From positions 1-31,484 of the forward strand of contig DATDHU010000050.1 in NCBI GenBank assembly GCA_036521415.1: 31,484 bases of DNA. Direction: 5' to 3'. This stretch comes from DASXMT01 sp036521415. Lineage in GTDB: Bacteria; Actinomycetota; Acidimicrobiia; Acidimicrobiales; RAAP-2. Every line of letters starts with the position of its first letter. Position 1 is the first letter of the stretch. A program made the position numbers and the translations under genes. Of the stretch, positions 15,547 to 23,659 are shown one piece after another. The notes under the pieces are model-generated. The model did not search any database, was not told the DNA's origin, and saw nothing but the letters and a program-made list of their open reading frames with translations.

Positions 15547-17187
15547 ATGCCGATCCGTGACCAGCTTGCCGAATCAATCAGTTCCGCCCTCGACACTGTG
15601 GCCGCGAGCGAGGGCCTCGGCCTGGCCGTGCGTCCCGAGCAGGTGCACCTGGAACGCCCGGGCCGCCGGGAGCACGGGGACTGGTCGACCAATGTGGCCA
15701 TGGTCAACGCCAAATCGGTCGGGCGCCCTCCCCGCCAACTGGCCGAGTCCCTCATCGAGGTCCTCAATTCGGATCTCCCTCGTCACGTCGAGCGGATCGA
15801 GATCGCCGGGCCCGGATTCATCAACTTCCACCTCGATTCTGGCTGGTTGCACGACGCCCTGATCGAGATCGTCACCGAGGGAGTTGAGGGCTACGCCCGG
15901 CCCGACGTCGGTCACAATGAACGAGTCCAGGTCGAGTTCATCTCGGCTAATCCGACCGGCCCACTCCACGTGGGTAACGGCTGGTGGGGGAGCTACGGCG
16001 ACGCGCTGGCCCGGGTGCTCGACCGCGTCGGCTACCAGGTGAGCCGTGAGTTCTACGTGAACGACACCGGTGGGCAGATCAGGCGCCTGGGGGAGAGCGT
16101 CCTCGCCCGCTATCACCGGACAGAGGTCCCCGACGAGGGCTACCAGGGGGAATACGTGAGCGAGCTGGCCGCCACCTACGACGGCCCGGACGACGAGACG
16201 GTTGCCGGTCGTTGGGCGGCCGACCGCATCCTGGCCCACATCCGACAGACTCTGGAGTCCATCGGCATCTACTTCGACGAGTGGTACAGCCAAGCCTCGA
16301 TCGAGGAGAGCGGGGCTGTCGACGAGACCATCGTCCTCCTGGCCGACAAGGGCCTGGTCTTCGAACAGGACGGTGCCACCTGGTTGCGGGCCACCGAGCT
16401 GGGCGACAACCGGGATCGGGTTCTGGTGAAGTCCAACGGCGACGCGACCTACCTGGCCGGTGACCTGGCCTATCACCGGGACAAGTTCCTGATCCGTGGG
16501 TTCGACCGGGTCATCGACGTGTTCGGCGCCGACCATCACGGCCAGGTGGCCAGCCTCATGGCCGGGGTCCAGGCGCTCGGGGTTCCTCCTGGCCACCTCG
16601 AGGTCAAGCTGGGCCAGATGGTGTCCCTACTGGATGGCGATCAGAACACGAAGATGTCGAAGCGGGCCGGCAACTTCGTCTCGCTCGACTCGCTGATCGC
16701 CGACATCGGCCCCGACGCCACACGGCTGCTGAGCCTCATGTCGTCGCTCGACCAGTCGACGTCGCTCGACCTGCCCGCCGTGCGGGAGCAGTCGATGGAG
16801 AACCCGGTGTACTACGTGCAGTACGCCAATGCCCGGATTGCCGCCATCGGCCGCAAGGCGGTCGAACGCGGGGTGGTGCGCACCGATGTGTCCGAGGTGG
16901 ATGTGGGCCTCTTGATCCACGAGCGCGAGCTCGAGTTGCTCCGCTGTCTCGAGGAGCTCCCCGAAGTCGTCGCCGACGCCGCCGTCGACCGCGCCCCGAC
17001 CAAGGTGACGACGTGGGTCCGCCGCCTGGCCGGGAGCTTCCATGGCTTCTACCACGACTGCCCGGTGCTGGCCGAGGACGTCGATCCCGCCCTGACGCAG
17101 GCCCGTTTGTGGTTGGTCGAGGCCACCCGGATCGGCCTGGCCATCGGGCTCGGTCTCCTCGGGGTTTCTGCCCCGGAGTCCATGTAG
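15547..17187 (+). CDS. argS: Arginyl-tRNA synthetase
   Basis: A 546-residue class I synthetase that charges tRNA-Arg. The HIGH-type signature is H141-V-G-N144 in ANPTGPLHVGN, and the KMSK loop is K369-M-S-K372 (NTKMSKRAGNF); ArgRS enzymes often lack a good KMSK, so this is the canonical bacterial form found in Actinobacteria. The N-terminal Add-1 domain that recognises the tRNA elbow covers about residues 1-100, and the DALR anticodon-binding domain is at the C-terminus (YYVQYANARI onward). It heads the argS-lysA-hom-thrC block; its stop is one base before the lysA start. Confidence 0.97.
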   Translation: MPIRDQLAESISSALDTVAASEGLGLAVRPEQVHLERPGRREHGDWSTNVAMVNAKSVGRPPRQLAESLIEVLNSDLPRHVERIEIAGPGFINFHLDSGWLHDALIEIVTEGVEGYARPDVGHNERVQVEFISANPTGPLHVGNGWWGSYGDALARVLDRVGYQVSREFYVNDTGGQIRRLGESVLARYHRTEVPDEGYQGEYVSELAATYDGPDDETVAGRWAADRILAHIRQTLESIGIYFDEWYSQASIEESGAVDETIVLLADKGLVFEQDGATWLRATELGDNRDRVLVKSNGDATYLAGDLAYHRDKFLIRGFDRVIDVFGADHHGQVASLMAGVQALGVPPGHLEVKLGQMVSLLDGDQNTKMSKRAGNFVSLDSLIADIGPDATRLLSLMSSLDQSTSLDLPAVREQSMENPVYYVQYANARIAAIGRKAVERGVVRTDVSEVDVGLLIHERELELLRCLEELPEVVADAAVDRAPTKVTTWVRRLAGSFHGFYHDCPVLAEDVDPALTQARLWLVEATRIGLAIGLGLLGVSAPESM

Positions 17188-17188
17188 C

Positions 17189-18553
17189 GTGGACGCCGCC
17201 GTGGACCGCCTGCGTTCGGGTCTCACCGGCCCGCTCCCGCGGGGCTTGTTGCCCATGACCTCATCGGTCGGTACGGAGGGGCGGTTGCGGGTGGCCGGCG
17301 TCGACACCATCGAGCTGGCCGAGGAGTACGGCACGCCTCTGTTCGTCTACGACGAGGCCCACCTGCGCCAACAGTGCCGGGAGGCTGTGGCCGAGTGGGG
17401 AGAGGGAGTGGCCTACGCCACCAAGGCCTTCTTGTGCGTGGCCATGGCCAAGCTGGCCTACGAAGAGGGCATGTGCCTCGACGTCTCCACCGGAGGCGAG
17501 CTGCACGTGGCGCGGGCCGCCGGCGTCGCCCCCGATCGGCTGGTGCTCCACGGGAACAACAAATCAGAGGCCGAGCTGGCCGCGGCGCTATCGGTGGGGG
17601 TCGGGCGCATCGTCATCGACTCCTTCGACGAGATCGACCGCATCGAGCGACTGCTGGCCGGGCCGGCCGTCAGCGCGTCGGCCCCATCGGACGGCACTAT
17701 CCAATCGCGCTCAGGCCGACCCAAGGTGTTGGTCCGGGTCACGCCGGGTGTGGAGGTGCACACCCACGAGTTCGTGCGCACCGGCCAGGACGATTCCAAG
17801 TTCGGGTTCGGGCTGGCCTCCGGTGCGGCGTCCGACGCCATCGCCAGGCTGCGTCGGCTCGACGCCCAGGGCACGATCGAGCTCGTGGGCGTGCACACCC
17901 ACATCGGGAGTCAGGTCTTCGCGGTCGACGCCTTCGTACAGGCGATCCAGGTCATCGCTGACTTCTTTGCCCCGCTTGGCCTCTCGGAGCTGGTGGTGGG
18001 CGGTGGCCTGGGCGTGGCCTATGTGACCGGCGAGGAAGCTCCGACCATGGCCAACTGGGCCGGATCGGTCCGCCGCGCCTGTCGGGAGTCCGGCATTCTC
18101 GATTCGGTGCGGGTCACGGCCGAGCCGGGCCGCTCCATCGTGGCCGCGGCAGGGATCACGTTGTACCGGGTCGGGACGATCAAGGACGTGCCCGGCTACC
18201 GCACCTACGTGTCCGTTGACGGTGGGATAAGCGACAACCCGCGTCCCGTTCTCTACGGCAGCGGTTACGAGGCCTTCCTGCCCCGGGCGGCCGATGCCGA
18301 CCGGAAGCGGCCCATCCGGTTGGTGGGGAAGCATTGCGAGTCGGGCGACGTCGTCGTCTCGGAGGGATACGTCCCGGCCGACCTGGCCGTGGGCGACATC
18401 CTGGCCACCCCGGTGACCGGGGCCTACGGGCACTCGATGGCCTCGAATTACAACAAGGTCCCACGTGCCGCAGTGGTGTTCGTGGCTGACGGCGAGTCCC
18501 GGCTGGTTGTGCGGCGCGAGACGTTCGACGACCTGCTCCGCTACGACGTGTGA
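17189..18553 (+). CDS. lysA: Diaminopimelate decarboxylase
   Basis: A 454-residue PLP enzyme with alanine-racemase fold that makes lysine from meso-diaminopimelate. The PLP lysine is K79 in YATKAFLC. Other marks are CLDVSTGGEL, HTHIGSQ, the glycine-rich VVGGGLGVAY, EPGRSIVAAAG, CESGDVV and the substrate-site YGHSMASNYN. The GTG at 17189 follows the argS stop by one base and has GGAG about 10 bases upstream inside argS. A GTG at 17201 is an alternative start that would remove four residues. Residues 1-25 precede the conserved fold. The gene is likely co-transcribed with argS. Confidence 0.95.
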   Translation: MDAAVDRLRSGLTGPLPRGLLPMTSSVGTEGRLRVAGVDTIELAEEYGTPLFVYDEAHLRQQCREAVAEWGEGVAYATKAFLCVAMAKLAYEEGMCLDVSTGGELHVARAAGVAPDRLVLHGNNKSEAELAAALSVGVGRIVIDSFDEIDRIERLLAGPAVSASAPSDGTIQSRSGRPKVLVRVTPGVEVHTHEFVRTGQDDSKFGFGLASGAASDAIARLRRLDAQGTIELVGVHTHIGSQVFAVDAFVQAIQVIADFFAPLGLSELVVGGGLGVAYVTGEEAPTMANWAGSVRRACRESGILDSVRVTAEPGRSIVAAAGITLYRVGTIKDVPGYRTYVSVDGGISDNPRPVLYGSGYEAFLPRAADADRKRPIRLVGKHCESGDVVVSEGYVPADLAVGDILATPVTGAYGHSMASNYNKVPRAAVVFVADGESRLVVRRETFDDLLRYDV

Positions 18554-18569
18554 CAGCCTGGCCAGGCGA

Positions 18570-18575
18570 TAGCGT
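18570..18575 (+). promoter_or_regulatory. Leaderless -10 box of hom
   Basis: TAGCGT ends 6 bases before the ATG at 18582. The gap after lysA is only 28 bp and has no Shine-Dalgarno, so hom may have its own leaderless transcript in addition to read-through from lysA. Confidence 0.45.
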
Positions 18576-18581
18576 GACCGG

Positions 18582-19889
18582 ATGACCTCGGCGCCGAAGA
18601 CGGTTCTGCGCGTGGCGGTGCTGGGTTGCGGGAACGTCGGGTCCGCACTGGTCGGGCTCATCCAGACCCGGTCCGATGCGCTGGCGGTCCAGAGCGGGGC
18701 CCACCTGGAACTGGCCGGCGTCGCCGTCTCAGACCCGTCCCGGTCCCGGGGTGCCCATGTTCCGGCCGGCCTGCTCACCGGCGATGCCGCCGCCCTGGTG
18801 GCCGATCCCTCGATCGACATCGTGGTCGAGCTCATCGGCGGTCTGGAGCCGGCCGGGTCCCTCGTCCGCTCGGCGCTGGAGGCCGGGAAGGCGGTGATCA
18901 CCGCGAACAAGGCGCTCCTGGCCTCGCCCGAGGGTGTCGCCCTCCGGACCCTGGCCCGTGAACGGTCCGTCGACCTTCTCTACGAGGCGGCTGTGGCCGG
19001 GGCCATCCCGCTGGTCCGGGCCCTCCGGGAATCGTTGACCGGCGAGCGCATCCATCGTGTGACCGGAATCGTGAACGGCACCACCAACTACATACTCACC
19101 AAGATGGGGGAGGACGGGTCCGACTACGACGAGGTCTTGGCCGAGGCTCAGTCGCTGGGGCTGGCCGAGCGCGACCCCACGGCTGACGTGGAGGGCCACG
19201 ACTCGGCGGCCAAGGCGGCCATCCTGGCCGGGGTGGCCTTCGGCTACGACGTCGCCGGTGACGACGTGTTCCGAGAGGGCATCACCGGCATACGAGCCAT
19301 CGATGTCGAGTTCGCCGATCGGTTCGGCTACGTGATCAAGCTGCTGGCCGTGGTGGAGCGGACGGCCGACGACGAGGTGTCGGTCCGTGTGCACCCGACC
19401 ATGGTCCCCAAGGCCCATCCGCTGGCCGGGGTGCGGGACGCCTTCAATGCCGTCTTCATCGAGGGCGACGCGGCGGGCGAGCTCATGCTCTATGGGCTGG
19501 GTGCTGGGGGCAGGCCCACGGCCAGCGCCGTGCTCGGGGACCTCATCGACGCCACCCGGAACCGGCTGGCCGGCACCACCGGGCCGGCTCCCGAGCGGCT
19601 CCCGGCCAGTCTGCGGTCCATGGCCGAGGCTCGTTCGCCCTTCTACGTGACCCTCGAAGTGGAAGACCGCCCCGGCGTGCTCGGCACGGTGGCCGCCCTG
19701 TTCGGCGATCACGGGGTCTCGATCCGCTCCATGGAGCAGGAGGGGCTCGGTGCCGAGGCCCGCCTCATCTTCCTCACCCATGCGGCGCGGGAAGGTGACG
19801 TGCGCGCCACCCTGGACGACCTGGCCATCCTGCCGAGCGTCGGTCGCATCGGAGGCGTGCTGCGGATCATCGGGGAGGAAGAGGGGTGA
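18582..19889 (+). CDS. hom: Homoserine dehydrogenase
   Basis: A 435-residue NAD(P)-dependent enzyme that reduces aspartate semialdehyde to homoserine, the branch leading to threonine, methionine and isoleucine. The Rossmann motif is G15-C-G-N-V-G20. The catalytic domain shows GIVNGTTNYILTKM, DPTADVEGHDSAAKAAILA (catalytic K211) and FADRFGYVIKLL. Residues from about 350 form an ACT domain (FYVTLEVEDRPGVLGTVAAL), the usual site of threonine feedback inhibition in actinobacterial enzymes. The stop overlaps the thrC GTG as GTGA. Confidence 0.97.
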   Translation: MTSAPKTVLRVAVLGCGNVGSALVGLIQTRSDALAVQSGAHLELAGVAVSDPSRSRGAHVPAGLLTGDAAALVADPSIDIVVELIGGLEPAGSLVRSALEAGKAVITANKALLASPEGVALRTLARERSVDLLYEAAVAGAIPLVRALRESLTGERIHRVTGIVNGTTNYILTKMGEDGSDYDEVLAEAQSLGLAERDPTADVEGHDSAAKAAILAGVAFGYDVAGDDVFREGITGIRAIDVEFADRFGYVIKLLAVVERTADDEVSVRVHPTMVPKAHPLAGVRDAFNAVFIEGDAAGELMLYGLGAGGRPTASAVLGDLIDATRNRLAGTTGPAPERLPASLRSMAEARSPFYVTLEVEDRPGVLGTVAALFGDHGVSIRSMEQEGLGAEARLIFLTHAAREGDVRATLDDLAILPSVGRIGGVLRIIGEEEG

Positions 19890-20953
19890 GCGGAGAACGA
19901 GGCCGAGCCTGGCGGGGAGTGATCGAGGAATACCGCCAGTTCCTTCCCGTGTCGGACAGCGCACAGGTGATCACGCTGCTCGAGGGAGGCACGCCTCTGC
20001 TACCCGCCCCGCGGCTGTCGGAGCGGGTCGGCGCCCGAGTGCTGCTCAAGGTGGAAGGGGCCAACCCCACCGGGTCGTTCAAGGACCGCGGCATGACGGT
20101 GGCCATCACCAAGGCGGTCGAAGAGGGAGCGAAGGGGGTGGTGTGCGCCTCCACCGGGAACACGTCGGCGTCAGCCGCTGCCTTCGCTGCCCGGGCCGGG
20201 CTGACCTGTGCCGTCCTGATCCCCGAAGGCCATATCGCACTGGGCAAATTGGCCCAAGCCCTCGTGCACGGGGCCACGGTCCTGCAGGTGCGCGGGAACT
20301 TCGACCAGTCGCTCGAGATCGTGCGGGAGCTGGGCGAGCGAGCGCCGGTGACGGTGGTCAACTCGGTGAACCCGTACCGGATCGAAGGCCAGAAATCCGG
20401 AGCCTTCGAAATCGTCGACGAACTGGGGGATGCACCGGACGTGCACTGCATCCCGGTGGGCAACGCCGGGAATATAACCGCCTATTGGAAGGGTTATCTA
20501 GAATACAAGGAAGCGGGCCGATCGACGCGGGTACCCAAGATGTTGGGGTTCCAAGCCGCCGGGGCGGCCCCCATAGTAGAAGGACGTCCCGTCGAGCATC
20601 CCGAGACGGTTGCGACGGCGATCCGGATCGGAAATCCGGCCGGCTGGTATGGCGCGACGTCGGCGGCCAGCGAGTCCGGTGGTCGAATAGCCGCGGTCAC
20701 GGACGCGGAGATCCTGGAGGCCTATCGGTTCTTGGCCAAACAAGAGTCGGTGTTCTGTGAGCCAGCCTCGGCCGCATCGGTGGCAGGGATCCTGAAGACC
20801 GGCCTCCCGGGAGACCTGGGTCCCGGTGCCACCGTGGTGTGCGTGCTCACCGGGCACGGCTTGAAGGACCCGGATATCGCCATCAGCCAGATCTCGGTTC
20901 CGACCGTGATCGACGCCGATCTGAGTGCCGTGCGGGCCGAGCTTTCGCTGTAG
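19886..20953 (+). CDS. thrC: Threonine synthase
   Basis: A 355-residue PLP enzyme converting O-phosphohomoserine to threonine, of the short actinobacterial type. The PLP lysine is K66 in PTGSFKDRGM; the phosphate-binding loop is PVGNAGNITAYWKG; ASTGNTSASAAAFAARAG and the late EPASAASVAGIL are also typical. The GTG overlaps the hom stop by 4 bases. In Mycobacterium thrB (homoserine kinase) follows thrC; here the next gene is rho, so the kinase must be encoded elsewhere or replaced. Confidence 0.96.
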   Translation: MSGERGRAWRGVIEEYRQFLPVSDSAQVITLLEGGTPLLPAPRLSERVGARVLLKVEGANPTGSFKDRGMTVAITKAVEEGAKGVVCASTGNTSASAAAFAARAGLTCAVLIPEGHIALGKLAQALVHGATVLQVRGNFDQSLEIVRELGERAPVTVVNSVNPYRIEGQKSGAFEIVDELGDAPDVHCIPVGNAGNITAYWKGYLEYKEAGRSTRVPKMLGFQAAGAAPIVEGRPVEHPETVATAIRIGNPAGWYGATSAASESGGRIAAVTDAEILEAYRFLAKQESVFCEPASAASVAGILKTGLPGDLGPGATVVCVLTGHGLKDPDIAISQISVPTVIDADLSAVRAELSL

Positions 20954-20956
20954 ATT

Positions 20957-20974
20957 CGGCCCCCGGACGGGCCG
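20957..20974 (+). terminator. Hairpin after thrC
   Basis: CGGCCC (20957-20962) pairs with GGGCCG (20969-20974) around a 6-base loop, 3 bases after the thrC stop. No T-run follows. It may end the argS-thrC operon before the rho promoter. Confidence 0.45.
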
Positions 20975-20988
20975 TCACCTGGAGGTTG

Positions 20989-21017
20989 TTGCCGAACACG
21001 CGCTCGGCGGGTATCAT
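20989..21017 (+). promoter_or_regulatory. Promoter of rho
   Basis: TTGCCG (20989-20994) and TATCAT (21012-21017) are separated by exactly 17 bp, the best two-box promoter on the plus strand of the window. It would give a leader of about 200 bases before the rho ATG. Confidence 0.65.
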
Positions 21018-21223
21018 GAGTACACCTTCGCTACCACGACTGGCCCGATTGGGCCCGTGGGCGGGATTCCCTGAAACGCAAAAGTTGTCGCGTGCTCAGC
21101 CCGTAGACGGCGTTGGGGGGAGTTGCTGAGGAGAGTTCTTCTCGGACCATGCACTCCCCACCCTGTTTCCCTGGCGGATGGTGCAACCCATTCGCCCACG
21201 AGGAAGTTGAAACGAGGAGGGCG
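21018..21223 (+). promoter_or_regulatory. Long untranslated leader of rho
   Basis: About 200 bases without a convincing gene. GGGGAGT (21117-21123) pairs with ACTCCCC (21153-21159), with a small GAGA/TCTC hairpin inside. A strong GAGGAGGG ribosome site stands 4-5 bases before the ATG at 21224. In other bacteria rho controls itself by Rho-dependent attenuation in its leader; the length here allows the same, but that is inference. An in-frame ATG at 21113 lies in the hairpin and lacks a ribosome site. Confidence 0.4.
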
Positions 21224-23272
21224 ATGACTGCCGAACAGCAGCTCGAGCGCTCGGTGCTGGAAAGCAAGGAGCGAGACGAGCTCCATGCCATTGCACAGGC
21301 CCTATCTGTGAAGACCACCACCAGAACGAAGAAGGCGGACATTATCGACGGCATCCTGAAGGCCACCGGTGTGGCCGTGGATGACGGCGCGACCGCCAAC
21401 GGCGGCTCGCCGGGCGGGGACGCCACCGGCAACGGTGCCGGCACCGGCACAGCCCTGCCGCTGGCCGCGGCCAGGACATCGAGCCGGAAGCCGAGAGGCT
21501 CGGCCCGGTCGAACGCCGGTAGTGATGCCGCGCCGGACGCCGAACGGGGCGACGGCGACGCTCCGGCCACGGCCGGACTTGCGTCTTCGCCCGCGAACGG
21601 TGCCGACGATGAGACGGCGCCGACCGGTCGGAACGGAGCTCGCTCGCAGGCACAGGCTCGATCGAGCGCCGAGGCGACGTTCGAGGACGGCGGGGGCGCC
21701 CGCTCCGACGACGCCGACCCGAGCGAGAACGGCGCCCATGGTCGGGGTGATTCGATCGGCATCCGCCAGGCCGAAGACGGCGGGTCCGACCGGGACAGCC
21801 AGGATGACCGGAGCGGGCCTGACCAGGCCCGACGCGAGCAGGCCGACCGGGGGGACCGACAGGCCAACCAGGGCGGCCAGAGCAACAGCCAAGGCGGCCA
21901 GGGCAGCCGTCAGAACAACCAGGGCAACCGTAACCAGGGCAGCCAGACGAACCAGGGCAACCGCCAGAACAACCAGAACAACCAGGGAGGCCAGGGCAAT
22001 CGCCAGGGTGGTCCCGACTCCGAGCTCGGCAACCGCAGGAGCAACCGGCGCCGGCGGGGCCGTGATCGCCAGGGCGGTGGCGAGCGGGAGCTGCAGGGCG
22101 CCGGTGGCAGCCAGGAGCAGCAGTACCAAGGCGAGCTCATCCCGGTGCGCGGTCTGCTCGACCTCCGGGACGAGGGCTACGGGTTCCTCCGCTGCGACGG
22201 CTACCTGCCCTCCAACAAGGACGTCTACGTCTCGATCAGCCAGGCCCGGCGCTTCGCCCTCCGCCGGGGCGACTACGTCGAGGGAGCGTGCCGACCGGCA
22301 GGCAATACCGAGAAGTTCCCCGCCCTGCTTCGTATCGACACGGTGTCCGGGCTCGACCCTGAAGAGGCCCGGAGTCGTCCCCGTTTCGAGGACCTGACCC
22401 CGCTGTTCCCCGACTCCCGCCTTCACTTGGAGATGCCGGGAGAGAAGGAGAACATGACGGCAAGGATCGTCGACCTTCTCTCACCGATCGGCAAGGGTCA
22501 GCGCGGGCTCATCGTGTCACCGCCCAAGGCGGGCAAGACCACGGTGATGAAGCACATCGCCCACTCGATCGAGGCGAACAATCCCGACGTGCACCTGATG
22601 GTGCTGCTGGTCGACGAGCGTCCGGAAGAGGTCACCGACATGCGCCGTTCGGTGAAGGGCGAAGTGGTGGCCTCGACCTTCGACCGGCCGGCCGACGAGC
22701 ACACCACCGTGTCCGAGCTCGCCATCGAGCGGGCCAAGCGCCTGGTCGAGATGGGCAGGGACGTCGTCATCATCCTCGACGGCATCACCCGCCTGGCCCG
22801 TGCCTACAACCTGGCCGCACCGGCCACCGGCCGGATCATGTCCGGTGGTGTCGACTCGGGGGCCCTGTACCCGCCCAAGAAGTTCTTCGGCGCCGCCAGG
22901 AACATCGAAGAGGGCGGTTCGCTCACCATCCTGGCCACCGCGCTGGTGGAGACGGGCTCCAAGATGGACGAGGTCATCTTCGAAGAGTTCAAGGGAACCG
23001 GCAACATGGAGCTCCGCCTCGACCGCCGGCTGTCCGAGCGACGCCTCTACCCCTCCATCGACGTCAACGCCAGCTCCACCCGGCACGAGGAGCTCCTCTT
23101 CGACCGGTCGCAGCTCCAGCAGGTGTGGAAACTGCGCCGGGTCCTGAACGCCCTGGCCAACGAAGGCAGCGCCGCCGCCGGCCTTGAGCTGCTGATGGAC
23201 AAGATCCGTACCACCAAGAGCAATGACGAGTTCCTGGCCGAGATAGCCAAGGGTCCGGCTGCGCCCAACTGA
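21224..23272 (+). CDS. rho: Transcription termination factor Rho with large disordered insertion
   Basis: A 682-residue hexameric RNA-dependent ATPase that releases transcripts; E. coli Rho has 419 residues. The N-terminal Rho-N helices are residues 1-46 (LHAIAQALSVKTTTRTKKADIIDGILK). Then comes an insertion of about 240 residues, first Ala/Gly/Asp-rich, then (about 206-262) strongly Asn/Gln/Gly/Arg-rich with repeated NQGN and NQGG. The cold-shock RNA-binding domain has GYGFLR (318-323) and VYVS. The ATPase core has Walker A P434-K-A-G-K-T439, Walker B D513-V-V-I-I-L-D519, and the C-terminal GGSLTILATALVETGSKMDE and EFKGTGNMEL loops. The residue after D519 is G520, where E. coli has Ser266. 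The start at 21224 is fixed by the strong ribosome site. Confidence 0.96.
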   Translation: MTAEQQLERSVLESKERDELHAIAQALSVKTTTRTKKADIIDGILKATGVAVDDGATANGGSPGGDATGNGAGTGTALPLAAARTSSRKPRGSARSNAGSDAAPDAERGDGDAPATAGLASSPANGADDETAPTGRNGARSQAQARSSAEATFEDGGGARSDDADPSENGAHGRGDSIGIRQAEDGGSDRDSQDDRSGPDQARREQADRGDRQANQGGQSNSQGGQGSRQNNQGNRNQGSQTNQGNRQNNQNNQGGQGNRQGGPDSELGNRRSNRRRRGRDRQGGGERELQGAGGSQEQQYQGELIPVRGLLDLRDEGYGFLRCDGYLPSNKDVYVSISQARRFALRRGDYVEGACRPAGNTEKFPALLRIDTVSGLDPEEARSRPRFEDLTPLFPDSRLHLEMPGEKENMTARIVDLLSPIGKGQRGLIVSPPKAGKTTVMKHIAHSIEANNPDVHLMVLLVDERPEEVTDMRRSVKGEVVASTFDRPADEHTTVSELAIERAKRLVEMGRDVVIILDGITRLARAYNLAAPATGRIMSGGVDSGALYPPKKFFGAARNIEEGGSLTILATALVETGSKMDEVIFEEFKGTGNMELRLDRRLSERRLYPSIDVNASSTRHEELLFDRSQLQQVWKLRRVLNALANEGSAAAGLELLMDKIRTTKSNDEFLAEIAKGPAAPN

Positions 23273-23299
23273 GCCGATCGGCCAGGGCGGGCGTTCCGG

Positions 23300-23305
23300 T
23301 ACACT
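23300..23305 (+). promoter_or_regulatory. Probable -10 box of rpmE
   Basis: TACACT at 23300-23305, in the gap after rho, would give a leader of about 45 bases ending in the GGAGAG ribosome site of rpmE. No good -35 is seen. Confidence 0.4.
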
Positions 23306-23358
23306 TGCGACGCCTCGAGACGGCCGGGAGCCCGTTCGCCGTCACCACAGGAGAGATC

Positions 23359-23577
23359 ATGAAGACTGACATTCATCCCAAGTACGTCGAAGCCAAGGTC
23401 CATTGCTCGTGCGGCAACACCTTCACCACGCGCTCGACGAAGGACGACATCCATCTCGAGCTGTGCAACGAGTGCCACCCCTTCTTCACCGGCAAGCAGA
23501 AGCTGGTGGACTCCGGAGGGCGTGTCGAGCGCTTCCAGCGTCGTTATGCCAAGACCGGCGCCCGCAAGAAGTCCTGA
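23359..23577 (+). CDS. rpmE: Ribosomal protein bL31, zinc-binding form
   Basis: A 72-residue large-subunit protein. The zinc ligands C16, C18, C36 and C39 (CSCG and CNEC) are all present, so this is the zinc-containing C+ form rather than the zinc-independent paralogue used in zinc starvation. The typical MKTDIHPKYVEAKVHCSCG start and HPFFTGKQKLVDSGGRVERF block are intact. The frame is open from 23305 but the ATG at 23359 has GGAGAG 6 bases upstream and begins the known protein. It sits between rho and prfA, as in other Actinobacteria. Confidence 0.98.
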   Translation: MKTDIHPKYVEAKVHCSCGNTFTTRSTKDDIHLELCNECHPFFTGKQKLVDSGGRVERFQRRYAKTGARKKS

Positions 23578-23581
23578 GCTC

Positions 23582-23608
23582 GTCGACCGGGCTCCCGAGA
23601 GGGTCGAC
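23582..23608 (+). terminator. Hairpin after rpmE
   Basis: GTCGACC (23582-23588) pairs with GGTCGAC (23602-23608) around a 13-base loop, 4 bases after the rpmE stop. There is no T-run. It may end rpmE transcription before the prfA promoter. Confidence 0.45.
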
Positions 23609-23647
23609 CACGTGTCCCGTTAGGGAGGCCCGGGTCGGTGGGGCCGG

Positions 23648-23653
23648 TACCCT
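23648..23653 (+). promoter_or_regulatory. Leaderless -10 box of prfA
   Basis: TACCCT ends 6 bases before the GTG at 23660. No Shine-Dalgarno is present in the 82-bp gap, so a leaderless transcript is the simplest reading. Confidence 0.5.
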
Positions 23654-23659
23654 GACTCC

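Noticed and set aside
21113..21223. Upstream in-frame start for rho
   Set aside because: The extra 37 residues do not resemble Rho, the start lies in a hairpin with no ribosome site, and a strong one precedes 21224.
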